From Peribacillus simplex (lineage in GTDB: Bacteria > Bacillota > Bacilli > Bacillales > DSM-1321), in assembly GCF_001542915.1 (NCBI RefSeq), contig NZ_LNNH01000055.1:124001-188000 (forward strand): a stretch of DNA of 64,000 bases, given 5' to 3'. The notes beneath the pieces are model-generated. The model did no database searches and was not told where the DNA came from. It worked only from the letters and a program-made list of their open reading frames with translations. The position numbers were made by a program, and so were the translations under genes. Each line of letters opens with the position of its first letter. Position 1 is the first letter of the stretch. Of the stretch, positions 51,191 through 60,531 are shown one piece after another.

Positions 51191-52468
51191 TTAGATCCAA
51201 CCGCGGAAGCGTGAAGCTTCAGCCATTTTCCTTACACCGATCATATAGGCGGCAAGGCGCATATCAACTCGTCTTGATTGTGCAAGTTCATAAATATTGT
51301 TGAAAGACTTGACAAGGATTTTTTCCAATTTCTCGTCCACTTCTTCTTCAGACCAGTAGTATCCTTGATTGTTTTGTACCCACTCGAAGTAAGAAACCGT
51401 CACGCCGCCAGCAGAGGCCAGGACATCAGGAACGAGCAGGATGCCACGATCCGTTAGGATTTGTGTCGCTTCAATTGTCGTAGGTCCATTTGCTGCCTCG
51501 ACCACGATCGAAGCTTTGATATCCGCAGCATTTTCTTCGGTGATTTGGTTTTCGATTGCAGCAGGAACTAAAATATCACATTCCAGCTCAAGCAACTCTT
51601 TATTCGAAATGGTGCTTTTAAACAATTTGGTTACGGTTCCGAAACTATCTCTCCGGTCAAGAAGATAATCGATATCAAGACCTTCAGGATCATGAAGGGC
51701 ACCGTATGCATCGGAAATCCCAATTACCTTAGCACCGGCATCATGCATGAATTTAGCTAGGAAGCTACCGGCGTTACCGAAACCTTGAATGACGACCCGC
51801 GCTCCTTTAATATCGATGCCGCGCTTCTTGGCAGCTTCATTTATGCAAATCGTTACACCCTTGGCCGTTGCAGATTCACGTCCATGTGAACCGCCAAGGA
51901 CAAGGGGTTTGCCTGTAATGAACCCAGGTGAGTTGAATTCATCCATGCGGCTGTATTCATCCATCATCCAAGCCATGATTTGAGAATTGGTAAAAACATC
52001 CGGTGCCGGGATATCTTTAGTCGGCCCGACAATTTGGCTGATTGCGCGAACATAGCCCCGGCTTAGCCTTTCCAGCTCTCGGAAGGACATATTACGAGGA
52101 TCACAAACGATACCGCCCTTACCTCCGCCGTATGGCAAATCCACGATACCGCATTTTAAGCTCATCCAGATGGATAATGCTTTCACTTCACGTTCCGTTA
52201 CATTTGGATGGAAACGGATACCGCCCTTTGTCGGCCCTACGGCATCATTATGCTGTGCCCTATAACCGGTGAAGATTTTTACCGTGCCATCATCCATGCG
52301 GATTGGCATTTTCACTGTTAATAAGCGCAAGGGCTCCTTCAATAGCTCATAAACTTCCTCCGGGTAACCAAGCTTGTCCAAAGCTTTATGTATGACAGTT
52401 TGAGTGGACCTCAATACGTCATGTTTTTCCTCTTCATTTACATGGCCATTGCCTTTTGCCGATTCCAT
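51191..52468 (-). CDS. gudB: NAD-dependent glutamate dehydrogenase
   Basis: Catabolic glutamate dehydrogenase (glutamate to 2-oxoglutarate and ammonia). Substrate lysine segment GGGKGGIVCDP, NAD site GFGNAGSFLAKF, VEAANGPTT and the tail ASRFRGWI. 425 residues. At TEREVKALSIWMSLK it lacks the VKA duplication that inactivates GudB in laboratory B. subtilis strains, so it should be active. A promoter TTGCAT-N16-TATACT lies about 70 bases upstream. GGAGGTACTTTTA precedes the ATG. Confidence 0.95.
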   Translation of the reverse strand: MESAKGNGHVNEEEKHDVLRSTQTVIHKALDKLGYPEEVYELLKEPLRLLTVKMPIRMDDGTVKIFTGYRAQHNDAVGPTKGGIRFHPNVTEREVKALSIWMSLKCGIVDLPYGGGKGGIVCDPRNMSFRELERLSRGYVRAISQIVGPTKDIPAPDVFTNSQIMAWMMDEYSRMDEFNSPGFITGKPLVLGGSHGRESATAKGVTICINEAAKKRGIDIKGARVVIQGFGNAGSFLAKFMHDAGAKVIGISDAYGALHDPEGLDIDYLLDRRDSFGTVTKLFKSTISNKELLELECDILVPAAIENQITEENAADIKASIVVEAANGPTTIEATQILTDRGILLVPDVLASAGGVTVSYFEWVQNNQGYYWSEEEVDEKLEKILVKSFNNIYELAQSRRVDMRLAAYMIGVRKMAEASRFRGWI

Positions 52469-52537
52469 TAAAAGTACCTCCTAGAAAATCTCATACATAT
52501 ATTAAAATATAATAAACAAATAGTCCTCTTCATGGCT

Positions 52538-52565
52538 AGTATACACCTTCGTTATATTTATGCAA
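52538..52565 (-). promoter_or_regulatory. Promoter of gudB
   Basis: Minus strand TTGCAT (52565-52560), 16-base spacer, TATACT (52543-52538). Confidence 0.6.
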
Positions 52566-52724
52566 GAGTAAAAACGGGAAAATTAAAGTTGGAAATATTC
52601 AAAAAATGAAACCGTTATCATAGCGATTGTTTCCCCAATCATTTCTCCATCCAGAAGGTAAGGCAAATAAGGCAAATCGCTCGGTTTTCTTCGATGTGCC
52701 TTCCTTGCCTCCTTCTTTTTTCCG

Positions 52725-53300
52725 TTATCTAAAGTGTGAAATCAAAACATCTATCGCTTCGTTTTCGATGATACAGGTTCCATATTCATTGATGCGGCAC
52801 AGAGTGAGCGTTGAAGCATGGCCATACTCGGCAGCTAAGGAAATGACCATGTCATAAGTGGTATCTTTGACATTTTCGATAAGTAAGTAATACCTGCCCT
52901 CATAATGATAAAGGTTACTTTTCAGTAAGCCTTGCATGGATAATCTATGAGATAATTGGACAATATCCTCAAACTCATCAAAAACATATAAAATATGGGG
53001 GAAATCGTCGATTTTCACCTGCAAATCCAAGAATTCTTCTTCGTCAGTCAATAATTCTTCTTCATCCTTCGTCACGATGATGATCAGTCCTTGGGCAGGC
53101 AGGGAAAAAATTTCGATTGCAATGGAACCACTCATTTTAAAGCTGAGTTCTTCGCACGCTTCTTCGACCATATCCTGAAACAGCTTGTGGACCTTTAAAG
53201 AATTCCCTAAAATATCTTCTTTGGTAATACCTCTATCAATTAAATCATCAAGGGTCAAAAAAATCTTGATTTTATTATTAGTTAATCGCTCCAGCTTCAT
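52725..53300 (-). CDS. ypbH: MecA-family ClpC adaptor YpbH
   Basis: Paralogue of competence regulator MecA; an adaptor that delivers proteins to ClpC. N-terminal substrate domain (KLERLTNNKIKIFLTLDDLI), an acidic linker (DEEELLTDEEEFLD) and the C-terminal ClpC-binding domain (YVFDEFEDIVQLSHRL...GLLKSNLYHYEGRYYL). 191 residues; the ATG at 53300 follows AGGGGGCATTTTTTT. Placed at the B. subtilis ypbH position, so YpbH rather than the spxA-linked MecA. Confidence 0.92.
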   Translation of the reverse strand: MKLERLTNNKIKIFLTLDDLIDRGITKEDILGNSLKVHKLFQDMVEEACEELSFKMSGSIAIEIFSLPAQGLIIIVTKDEEELLTDEEEFLDLQVKIDDFPHILYVFDEFEDIVQLSHRLSMQGLLKSNLYHYEGRYYLLIENVKDTTYDMVISLAAEYGHASTLTLCRINEYGTCIIENEAIDVLISHFR

Positions 53301-53373
53301 AAAAAAATGCCCCCTGGTTACCATCTTCATACATCATATGAAGCCTTGGTCGCAGGGTGCATATCCATTATAC

Positions 53374-54258
53374 CTAGAGCCATTCCTCCCATTCCGATTG
53401 CGTGTCACCCATCAAAACGCCGCAGAAGGCTGCACGCGTTTCTTCGGGTATAAGGCTGAGCGCCGCTCCACCAAGACCGATCTTTAAATCCGGAATGTCG
53501 CTTTTTAACGCCTCAACAAGCTTGAGTGTCGCTTCAAGGTTTTCTTGCTGTGAACATGACATGAATAGGTATCGGGGCTTTATGATATTCAATACTTTAA
53601 AAAGGTCTTTATCGGCAACGGATTCCCCCAAATAAATGGTTTCGTATCCCTTACGCTTCAAGAAAATGGTGAAGATCAAAAGACCGAACTCATGCTTTTC
53701 ACCAGGAGCGCAAACAGCAAGCGCTTTTGGAAGAAAACCATTGGTCGGTATCGTATGCATGACGGAACTGATCCTTGCTTTTAAAATGTTCGAAGCAAAA
53801 TGTTCGTGAGCGGAGGTGATTTCTCCATTTTCCCACTTATCGCCTATTCGGACCAGTATCGAACCAAGGACATCCACTATCGTATGCTCGATTGTATACA
53901 TGCTGAAGGCTTGGCTAATCAGCATCTGGGCTTTCGTTTCATTGAAATTCAATAACGCTTCGATCAGGTCATCCGCTAGCTTGATCGTTTGCTCATCCTT
54001 CCGGCTTTCCGTTGATCCACTATCTTCAGACCCGGTGTTTTCAAGAAGAGAAACGGCTTGACTTATTGTGAAGCCTTGATTCGTTTTATTGATGAGCCAT
54101 TTAAGGGTTTGCAGATGTTTTTCTGTATACAGCCTGTGGCCTGACTCATTCCTGACAGGTTCAATGAATTTATAACGCCTTTCCCATGCCCTTAGAGTCC
54201 CCGGCTGTATGTTTAGCAGTTTTGAAACCGCCTTTATATTATATTTACCTTCTTGCAT
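53374..54258 (-). CDS. MerR-type regulator with cobalamin-binding domain (CarH/LitR type)
   Basis: 294 residues. N-terminal MerR helix-turn-helix (YNIKAVSKLLNIQPGTLRAW, residues 7-26), a helical bundle (about 90-165) and a B12-binding Rossmann domain (about 175-294). Residues W142, E152 and H153 are spaced exactly as the W/E/H trio that caps adenosylcobalamin in CarH, and E187-K-H189-E-F-G fits the axial-ligand ExHxxG motif. In Thermus and B. megaterium such proteins are light-sensitive repressors, so a photoreceptor role is plausible. It is an addition to the B. subtilis gene order. No carotenoid genes are nearby. Confidence 0.87.
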   Translation of the reverse strand: MQEGKYNIKAVSKLLNIQPGTLRAWERRYKFIEPVRNESGHRLYTEKHLQTLKWLINKTNQGFTISQAVSLLENTGSEDSGSTESRKDEQTIKLADDLIEALLNFNETKAQMLISQAFSMYTIEHTIVDVLGSILVRIGDKWENGEITSAHEHFASNILKARISSVMHTIPTNGFLPKALAVCAPGEKHEFGLLIFTIFLKRKGYETIYLGESVADKDLFKVLNIIKPRYLFMSCSQQENLEATLKLVEALKSDIPDLKIGLGGAALSLIPEETRAAFCGVLMGDTQSEWEEWL

Positions 54259-54300
54259 GGTTGTACAAGGCCTCCAATAGCTGAACGTTCATTTATTGAA

Positions 54301-54329
54301 ATTATAGTGGATTCTTTTTCGACTGTAAA
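54301..54329 (-). promoter_or_regulatory. Sigma-A promoter of the cobalamin-binding regulator
   Basis: Minus strand TTTACA (54329-54324), 17-base spacer, perfect TATAAT (54306-54301). The palindromes TGAACGTTCA (54282-54291) and TTGTACAA (54251-54258 region) lie between it and the start codon and could be operators for autoregulation. Confidence 0.75.
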
Positions 54330-54357
54330 ATCCCGATATGCCGGCTAAACGAAACCT

Positions 54358-55173
54358 TTAATAGGACTTTTCCATCGCTTCGCCCATTTCAGTCCGTTTC
54401 CCCCTCTTCAAGGTGACTAGATGTGTTTCAGGCCTTGCCGCAAGCCTTAAAGGCACAGTGCTTGTCCCGTAACCATTGCTCGTCATATACAAACAATTCC
54501 CCTCTTTTTTTATGCCGCCAAGCTGATAAGGTCCATAGCCGAATATACGGATTTGTCCGCCGTGGGTGTGCCCTGACAGAACAAGGCTGATGCGGTGTTC
54601 CGGAGTGAGCTGTTCCTTGACCAACGGGTTATGGCTCACCAAAATCCGAAATGGCTCATTTTTGCAATCAGAAAGGGCGAGGTCCAGCCTATCCCGTTCT
54701 TCCGTGATATCATCAATGCCCAGAAGAGCAATTTCCCTTCCTTTTGTAGATTCGAATGAAACAGCCGTATTATCGAGGATTTTCACTCCATGTTTCAGAA
54801 GCGTCGCATCCAGTTCATGGAAATCTCCTTCATAGTCGTTATTTCCCCATACAAAATAAAGGGGGCCAAGTTCTTTCAATTTCGAGAGGTTCTCTTCCAC
54901 TCGAGCAAGAGGCACTCCGCCTTCCCTTATATCGCCGCCGATAATCACCAAATCGACCCCGCCGCGGGCACCTGCAATCAATTGATCCGAAATGATCCTC
55001 CGATGTAAATCCGATATGAAAAAAATCCTCATGTCGCCAAACCCTTCAGGGAAATCATTGAAATATAAGTCTTGAATAATCAGCCTATCTTGCTTGGCAA
55101 TTCGCCACATGTAAACGATCAAGGCAAATGCCAGCACCATGATGATAAAAAATAATACAGATAACCATAACAT
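54358..55173 (-). CDS. ypbG: Membrane-anchored metallophosphoesterase YpbG
   Basis: Calcineurin-like phosphoesterase: one N-terminal membrane helix (LFFIIMVLAFALIVYMW), then metal motifs ISDLHRR, GGDIREGG, WGNNDYEG, VSHNPLVK and SGHTHGGQ in the expected order. 271 residues. The active site probably faces the cytoplasm or exterior depending on topology, which is not resolved here. Substrate unknown. It lies between the B12 regulator and ypbF. Confidence 0.9.
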   Translation of the reverse strand: MLWLSVLFFIIMVLAFALIVYMWRIAKQDRLIIQDLYFNDFPEGFGDMRIFFISDLHRRIISDQLIAGARGGVDLVIIGGDIREGGVPLARVEENLSKLKELGPLYFVWGNNDYEGDFHELDATLLKHGVKILDNTAVSFESTKGREIALLGIDDITEERDRLDLALSDCKNEPFRILVSHNPLVKEQLTPEHRISLVLSGHTHGGQIRIFGYGPYQLGGIKKEGNCLYMTSNGYGTSTVPLRLAARPETHLVTLKRGKRTEMGEAMEKSY

Positions 55174-55269
55174 CTATCATTAAACCTTCTTTCCATCCTA
55201 AGCCTAAGAGTTACCTTCATGTAACCATAAAATCATGACACCCGCAATTATATATCGTTTAATATGCCC

Positions 55270-55728
55270 TTATTTATTTTCATGGTATAAATTTATATCA
55301 AAATTTTTCTTCATCATTTCAAAAACCTTATGGCGGCTCTTCCATTCATCCTCTTTTTCCCATAGCTGCTTGCTTTTATTTATGATTTCACAGCGAAGGA
55401 GCTGAAATTCCTTTTCCGCCTTATCCAGCTTCTTCTTAACCAATACCATATATCCATATAGCCCAATCGCTGCAGCCAAGAATAGGAAATGACTGAAATG
55501 GTCGACGAAAACACTGAACATCGTGAAAAAAGAATAAGAATAAGGGACAACAATATAAAGATAAAGATAAATAAAAAGAAAAGCGACAGCAATCATGGTA
55601 GCCCATAAAGTTTTTAGGTGCTTCCTTTTAAGCGCCTCGAACTTTTTTTTTCGGTCCACGACATTTTGCAACATTTGCTTTGTTGCTTGATCCGTCTTTT
55701 CATCCAATAAAATGATAGTCGATTCCAT
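55270..55728 (-). CDS. ypbF: DUF2663 membrane protein YpbF
   Basis: 152 residues with two central membrane helices (LWATMIAVAFLFIYLYLYIVV and FSHFLFLAAAIGLYGYMVLV) and charged, helix-prone ends. GGAGGAAAAAAAG precedes the ATG at 55728. Same relative position as ypbF in B. subtilis. No catalytic motif; function unknown. Confidence 0.8.
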   Translation of the reverse strand: MESTIILLDEKTDQATKQMLQNVVDRKKKFEALKRKHLKTLWATMIAVAFLFIYLYLYIVVPYSYSFFTMFSVFVDHFSHFLFLAAAIGLYGYMVLVKKKLDKAEKEFQLLRCEIINKSKQLWEKEDEWKSRHKVFEMMKKNFDINLYHENK

Positions 55729-55827
55729 CTTTTTTTCCTCCTTCACTCTCTCCAAACATGATATGAGTCTGTCCAGGAAAAAATGATAAAGCGGCTATCC
55801 ATCACATGTTTTTAGCTGCATATGAAA

Positions 55828-55862
55828 AAATAACACCCTGCCAATAAGGCAAGGTGTTATCG
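55828..55862 (-). terminator. Terminator after ypbE
   Basis: Minus-strand arms ATAACACC-T-TGCC and GGCA-G-GGTGTTAT around TTATT, then TTTTTTC. It begins at the ypbE stop. Confidence 0.85.
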
Positions 55863-56678
55863 TTATTTTTTGATCGGAATTTTCAAAACCTGCCCTTTGG
55901 ATATTTCATTGCCATTCAGTCCATTCCACTCCTGGATAAGGGCAATGCCTTCCTGGGATTTGTAATAATTCATTGAAATCCGGAACAGGGTTTCCTGTGG
56001 TTGAACAGTATGTAGGACAACCTTATATTCATCCTTATCTGGTTTTTCGGCTTGAGCGTTTTGGGCTACCTTTTTCTTTTCTGCGGCCTCCCGCTTGGCT
56101 TTTTCGTCAGCCAATTGCTGAGCCCTTGCCTTTTCTTTCGCTTCCTGCTCGGCTTTGGCCTTATCTTTCGCCTCCTGCTCGGCTTTCGCTTTCTCTTTCG
56201 CTTCCTGCTCGGCTTTGGCATTCTCTTCAGCTTTTTTCTTAGCTTGTTCCTCTTCCTTAGCCTGTTGCTTTCGCGCTTCTGCCTCCGCTTTTGCCTTCGC
56301 TTCTTCTTTCTCTTTCTTCGCTTCGGCCTTCGACGGTTCTTTTTCATCATTGCCCTTTAAATCCTTTGCAGTGGCTGTAGTCGGAATCGTTTCCTTTGCA
56401 TCCTCACCATTTTCAAAAACGATTTGGTCAGTTTTCGGATCTTGGACCGGTAATTTCTGAAGATATGAATAAAGGCTGTAAAACCCAATCGGAAGTAAAA
56501 TGAAAAACAACGCCAATGCCTTGATGATCGGAAACTTGAACTTCACCTTACTTTTTTTCTTTTTATTTTGGTGAGTTTTACTGCGCTTAGGCATTGACTT
56601 AGCTTTGTGGCGTTCAACCCGCGAACGAAGTTCACCCGCCTGATCGTTTTCCTTGTCACTCTTTTGCACTCGATTCAT
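55863..56678 (-). CDS. ypbE: LysM-domain membrane protein YpbE
   Basis: 271 residues. Basic cytoplasmic N-terminus, one membrane helix (about 48-70), a long Lys/Glu/Ala-rich helical stalk (about 110-210) with three 10-residue repeats at 157-186 (EQEAKEKAKA type), and a C-terminal LysM domain (218-271, HTVQPQETLFRISMNYYKSQ). It is likely anchored in the membrane with its LysM domain binding peptidoglycan. The ATG follows AGGGGGGTGACTTGA. It overlaps the end of ypbD. Confidence 0.88.
   Translation of the reverse strand: MNRVQKSDKENDQAGELRSRVERHKAKSMPKRSKTHQNKKKKSKVKFKFPIIKALALFFILLPIGFYSLYSYLQKLPVQDPKTDQIVFENGEDAKETIPTTATAKDLKGNDEKEPSKAEAKKEKEEAKAKAEAEARKQQAKEEEQAKKKAEENAKAEQEAKEKAKAEQEAKDKAKAEQEAKEKARAQQLADEKAKREAAEKKKVAQNAQAEKPDKDEYKVVLHTVQPQETLFRISMNYYKSQEGIALIQEWNGLNGNEISKGQVLKIPIKK
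56121..56210 (-). repeat. Three in-frame 30-bp repeats in ypbE
   Basis: Encode EQEAKEKAKA, EQEAKDKAKA and EQEAKEKARA (residues 157-186). Unit identity is high at base level, which allows copy-number variation of the stalk. Confidence 0.8.
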
Positions 56679-57282
56679 TCAAGTCACCCCCCTTCTTGCC
56701 TAACTCTTTTTGCTTTTTGTTCCTAATTAAAACACCCAGAATAAAGTCAATCAAAAAATGGGCCATGATCGTCACGATGATATTATCGGTCCATTCATAT
56801 AAAAAACCGATAAAAAAGCTCAAAACCAATACATTTAAAAATAAGAACCAATTAAACAAGTAACGATAATGGACGGCTGCGAAAATGATGCTCGTCCATA
56901 GCAAACCAAAATGGGTTTGCAGCACTCCGCGAAATAATAACTCTTCACTTACCGCAACCACTGTTGCAACGACAAATATCAACGAATATGGCAAATGGCT
57001 GAAAATGCGTTCGTTGATTCCCCCATCATCCTGATAGGAAGGGGGTGTCACTTTCATCAATATAATATCCAATACCACGACGAGGGCTCCAGCGGGAACA
57101 CCGATTAGCAAAATGTTAAGGTCATTTAAATTAAATAAGTCGAAAAATGCGGAACGGTCTTCAAATAAAATAATACCTAAAAAAAATGCTAACGTTAAGA
57201 GAATAATTTGTGTAAGAAACAAATTTTGGAGCAACTGCTTATCTGTCAGTTGTTTAATTAATTCAGCCTGCTTATTTTTCAT
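56656..57282 (-). CDS. ypbD: CPBP-family intramembrane metalloprotease YpbD
   Basis: 208 residues with five to six membrane helices. Abi/CAAX-protease motifs: SEELLFRGVLQ (EExxxR), AAVHYRYLFNW (FxxxH-like) and AHFLIDFILG. The family includes prenyl-peptidases and bacteriocin-immunity proteins; the substrate is unknown. The ATG at 57282 gives the best spacing from AAGGA. It overlaps recQ by 11 bases and runs into ypbE. Confidence 0.88.
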   Translation of the reverse strand: MKNKQAELIKQLTDKQLLQNLFLTQIILLTLAFFLGIILFEDRSAFFDLFNLNDLNILLIGVPAGALVVVLDIILMKVTPPSYQDDGGINERIFSHLPYSLIFVVATVVAVSEELLFRGVLQTHFGLLWTSIIFAAVHYRYLFNWFLFLNVLVLSFFIGFLYEWTDNIIVTIMAHFLIDFILGVLIRNKKQKELGKKGGDLNESSAKE

Positions 57283-58786
57283 TCCCATTTTCCTTTTTTA
57301 ATAAAATGAAAGCCAGTTCCTCTTTCCATGTGGAATAGGAATGAACCTGATCATGCTTGACATCGGGCCATGCATCAACCATTTTTTGCGCGTCCATTCC
57401 ACAGTAGTCACAGCATTGCGGGTTTACTATTTGCTGCTTTTCGTCAAAGTAATCCAGTACACCTATGCGCCGGCATTCCTTTGCATGAATCCAATTCAAG
57501 AACCTATGCAGCTTTTCTTGATTGGCGGACTTTCGCTTTTGGCAATATTGCTTCATCTCCGCCACTTGGTGTAACGGATTTTCATTGGCTGTCATGAGCT
57601 GAGTGAAAAAACGAAGCTGGATTTCGTTCAAGGAATAGGCTTGCGAGAGCTGTTCTTTTTCAGGAAGGGTGCAATGGGACAGCGTCAAGCCTGAAGCGCC
57701 CAAGTACGAGCATACCCCTTCAATTTGAACATCGGTCGGCAATTGTTGCTCCATCAAATGCAGCGGAAGTCCTTCATCGCCATCACTATATAATAAAATG
57801 GCCACGCTTTGCTTCCGATCCCGCCCTGCTCTGCCTATTTCCTGAAGGTATGCCTCCATTGTCGATGGCATATGAAAATGGATGACATATCTGACATCCG
57901 CTTTATTTACTCCCATGCCAAAGGCACTTGTCGCACAGATAACTTTCAACTGACCGGAAATGAATTGCTGCTGAATCAGCATCCTTTGTTCCTGCTCCAT
58001 CCCGCCGTGATAATAATTGACACTATCTATTCCATTTTCCTGAAAAAAACCAGTGACTGCCTCGGCCACTTTTTTAGATGAAAAATAAATGATTCCACTG
58101 CCGCTGAATTTCCTCACTAGCTCCAATGCTCGTAGTTGCTTCTCTTCATAGCTGTGCATACGTTCGAGCAGTATCGTAATATTTTCACGGTCTACGGATG
58201 AAACAATTTCCTCTGCCTGCCCGATATTTAGCTTACTTACGATGTCCTGCCTGACTTCATTGGTTGCCGTTGCTGTCAGGGCCAGCGTTAACGGATCGTT
58301 CAGCTCCCGCCTCACTTCACCTAATTTCAAATAATCCGGACGGAAATCATAGCCCCATTGCGATATGCAATGCGCCTCATCAATGACGAACAACCCTATT
58401 TCGATTGATTTCAAGGACTGAATCACACCGTCAAGGCTGAGCATTTCAGGGGATAAAAAGATAAACCGGTACCTATGTAACCGATCGAATGCCATCCTTT
58501 TTTGGTTCAGCGTCAAAAAAGAATTGAGTGTCAAAACGCTTTTTTCACCATTCATTTTCAACTGATCTGCCTGATCCTGCATTAATGATAATAACGGGGA
58601 AACAATCAGGACAGTTTTATTCAAAAGATAGGCAGGCAACTGATAGCATAATGATTTACCAGATCCGGTGGGCAGCATCGCCAATGTATGGCGGCCGGCC
58701 AACAAAGATTCAATCACTTCTTTTTGCCCCGGTCGGAATTCATCAAAGCCGAATTTATTTTTGAGATAATGTTCCATATTCATCAT
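57272..58786 (-). CDS. recQ: RecQ-family ATP-dependent DNA helicase
   Basis: 3'-5' helicase of recombination and repair (B. subtilis RecS, ypbC). Walker A LPTGSGKSLCYQ at residues 38-49, DEAHCISQWGYDFRPDY, and motif VI IGRAGRDRKQS. A zinc-binding RQC-like region with cysteines CCDYCGMDAQ lies near the end; no HRDC domain. 504 residues, the short type. The ATG overlaps the ypbB stop in an ATGA, so they are translationally coupled. Confidence 0.93.
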   Translation of the reverse strand: MMNMEHYLKNKFGFDEFRPGQKEVIESLLAGRHTLAMLPTGSGKSLCYQLPAYLLNKTVLIVSPLLSLMQDQADQLKMNGEKSVLTLNSFLTLNQKRMAFDRLHRYRFIFLSPEMLSLDGVIQSLKSIEIGLFVIDEAHCISQWGYDFRPDYLKLGEVRRELNDPLTLALTATATNEVRQDIVSKLNIGQAEEIVSSVDRENITILLERMHSYEEKQLRALELVRKFSGSGIIYFSSKKVAEAVTGFFQENGIDSVNYYHGGMEQEQRMLIQQQFISGQLKVICATSAFGMGVNKADVRYVIHFHMPSTMEAYLQEIGRAGRDRKQSVAILLYSDGDEGLPLHLMEQQLPTDVQIEGVCSYLGASGLTLSHCTLPEKEQLSQAYSLNEIQLRFFTQLMTANENPLHQVAEMKQYCQKRKSANQEKLHRFLNWIHAKECRRIGVLDYFDEKQQIVNPQCCDYCGMDAQKMVDAWPDVKHDQVHSYSTWKEELAFILLKKENGNEK

Positions 58787-59847
58787 TGGTCACCCATCTT
58801 CGCGAGTATAAGCCTGATCTGGAAAAAGCTTATTTCTTTATTATCGACCATCTGCTTGATTGCCTTTAGCTTTTTTGTGCCAAGTTCCGTGATTGCTGCC
58901 GCGATATCACGTTCATCCTCGAGCGACACATAATCGGCTATCGGAAAACTTTTATCCGATAGCACGATTTCGACGAGATGATCTTCAATGGTATTTTGCT
59001 TCAGACGGCGTATTTCAGCGATTTCCCCCATGCTTCTTCCTGCCTGCAAGTATTGCAACGTCGTTTGCGTAGATTGGGTCAAATGAGGGTTCCCGCCCCT
59101 CTTCCAATCAAATGTCAACGACGCCAAAAGCGGATGATCCGCTCCATCCCCCAATTCAGCAAGCAATTGATGCAACGAGTCAAGAAACATGAACCGCACG
59201 TATTCTTCTTCCGCTGCTTTCCTTTTGGCAATCTGTTCAAAAGTCAGGCCAATCCTGTTTACCCCCGTTAATTTGAGGATGAATATATCCTTTTTCAACT
59301 CACTTTGCGCTTCCAATAGCGAAACCAGCTCTTCATATAGATGCATCGCAATCAAACCGCGGTCCTGACGATTCGTATGTAGGAATTCCTTTACGAAATA
59401 TTGGATCTTAGGGCTTCGCTGTATCGGATAAAAACGTCTTTCATTGTGGACAATATGGGATATGGTTTGAATGAGCAAATTTAACCTGCCCCAGAAGACA
59501 GGGGTGATATTTTGATATTTCCAGCCATTCAGATAGGTTGGAAACGGATTATCGAACAAATATCCGGCTAGTGTCTCCTCGCCATGTTCACTAATTTCAT
59601 AGGCATCCGGTTTATCCGTTGGATCAATCAGGCCATCGTTAAGGAATTGTTCTATGTTTTGATTTAACTGCTGACGGGTAAATACAGGCATCGTCCCAAA
59701 TATATTCGTTAATCCGAATAAATGGGCATCCTGAATCGTTTGTGACGACTTCTTCCCCTGCAGCATATGGTATATAGCATAAATGGAACGCTCGCCTTGA
59801 AATTTTTTTATCGCATATAGAATGATTGCCTGTAGATAATTATTCAT
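58783..59847 (-). CDS. ypbB: Helix-turn-helix protein YpbB
   Basis: 354 residues, unknown function. A C-terminal helix-turn-helix is visible (GRSMGEIAEIRRLKQNTIEDHLVEI), the region preceding it being helical. It precedes recQ with an ATGA overlap, so the two probably act in the same process (inference). Started at ATG 59847; GTG 59856 is too close to AAGGAT. Confidence 0.82.
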   Translation of the reverse strand: MNNYLQAIILYAIKKFQGERSIYAIYHMLQGKKSSQTIQDAHLFGLTNIFGTMPVFTRQQLNQNIEQFLNDGLIDPTDKPDAYEISEHGEETLAGYLFDNPFPTYLNGWKYQNITPVFWGRLNLLIQTISHIVHNERRFYPIQRSPKIQYFVKEFLHTNRQDRGLIAMHLYEELVSLLEAQSELKKDIFILKLTGVNRIGLTFEQIAKRKAAEEEYVRFMFLDSLHQLLAELGDGADHPLLASLTFDWKRGGNPHLTQSTQTTLQYLQAGRSMGEIAEIRRLKQNTIEDHLVEIVLSDKSFPIADYVSLEDERDIAAAITELGTKKLKAIKQMVDNKEISFFQIRLILAKMGDQ

Positions 59848-59997
59848 GGGACTCACATCCTTATTTCATCGATCCGTAAACCCTATTGTAACAAAAAACA
59901 GCAAAAGTCGCCGTTTTTATTGCTTAATATAAGGAAGAAATTGTGACTATATGACGAAACAAGGCGAGAGTAAAATGAAATATCAGAATGTTTTCCA

Positions 59998-60028
59998 TTG
60001 ACATTCCGCTCTATGATAGTTATTCTCA
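59998..60028 (+). promoter_or_regulatory. Ferredoxin promoter with overlapping Fur-like box
   Basis: TTGACA (59998-60003), 17-base spacer, TATTCT (60021-60026). TGATAGT-T-ATTCTCA (60014-60028) fits the 7-1-7 Fur consensus at 12 of 14 positions and covers the -10. Confidence 0.65.
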
Positions 60029-60094
60029 ATACAATTTCTATTGAAAAGTTTGGCATTGGGTCTTACAATAAGAAAGAGATAATAATCTGGATAA

Positions 60095-60385
<291 letters not shown>

Positions 60386-60390
60386 AGGTA

Positions 60391-60427
60391 CAAGCCATTT
60401 TCAGACGAGAATGGCTTTTTTTATTTG
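60391..60427 (+). terminator. Terminator after fer
   Basis: AAGCCATT (60392-60399) and AATGGCTT (60410-60417) followed by TTTTTTATT. Confidence 0.9.
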
Positions 60428-60475
60428 CACCGCTTCCCCTTTTGGGAAAGCGAAAAAAAAACCGGATATCTCTGT

Positions 60476-60531
60476 GGTTTCAGTTTGTAGACAAAAGGGG
60501 TTCGGAATTTAAAAATTCCGAGCCCCTTTTG
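60476..60531. repeat. Tagged terminator repeat, copy B
   Basis: GGTTTCAGTTTGTAG (60476-60490) then an 18-bp arm hairpin AAAAGGGGTTCGGAATTT/AAATTCCGAGCCCCTTTT with one mismatch. Nearly the same arrangement occurs after ypiB (13289-13343). Confidence 0.7.

Noticed and set aside
56121-56210. CRISPR-like array from evenly spaced repeats
   Set aside because: The repeats are adjacent, in frame and encode the ypbE stalk; there are no spacers.
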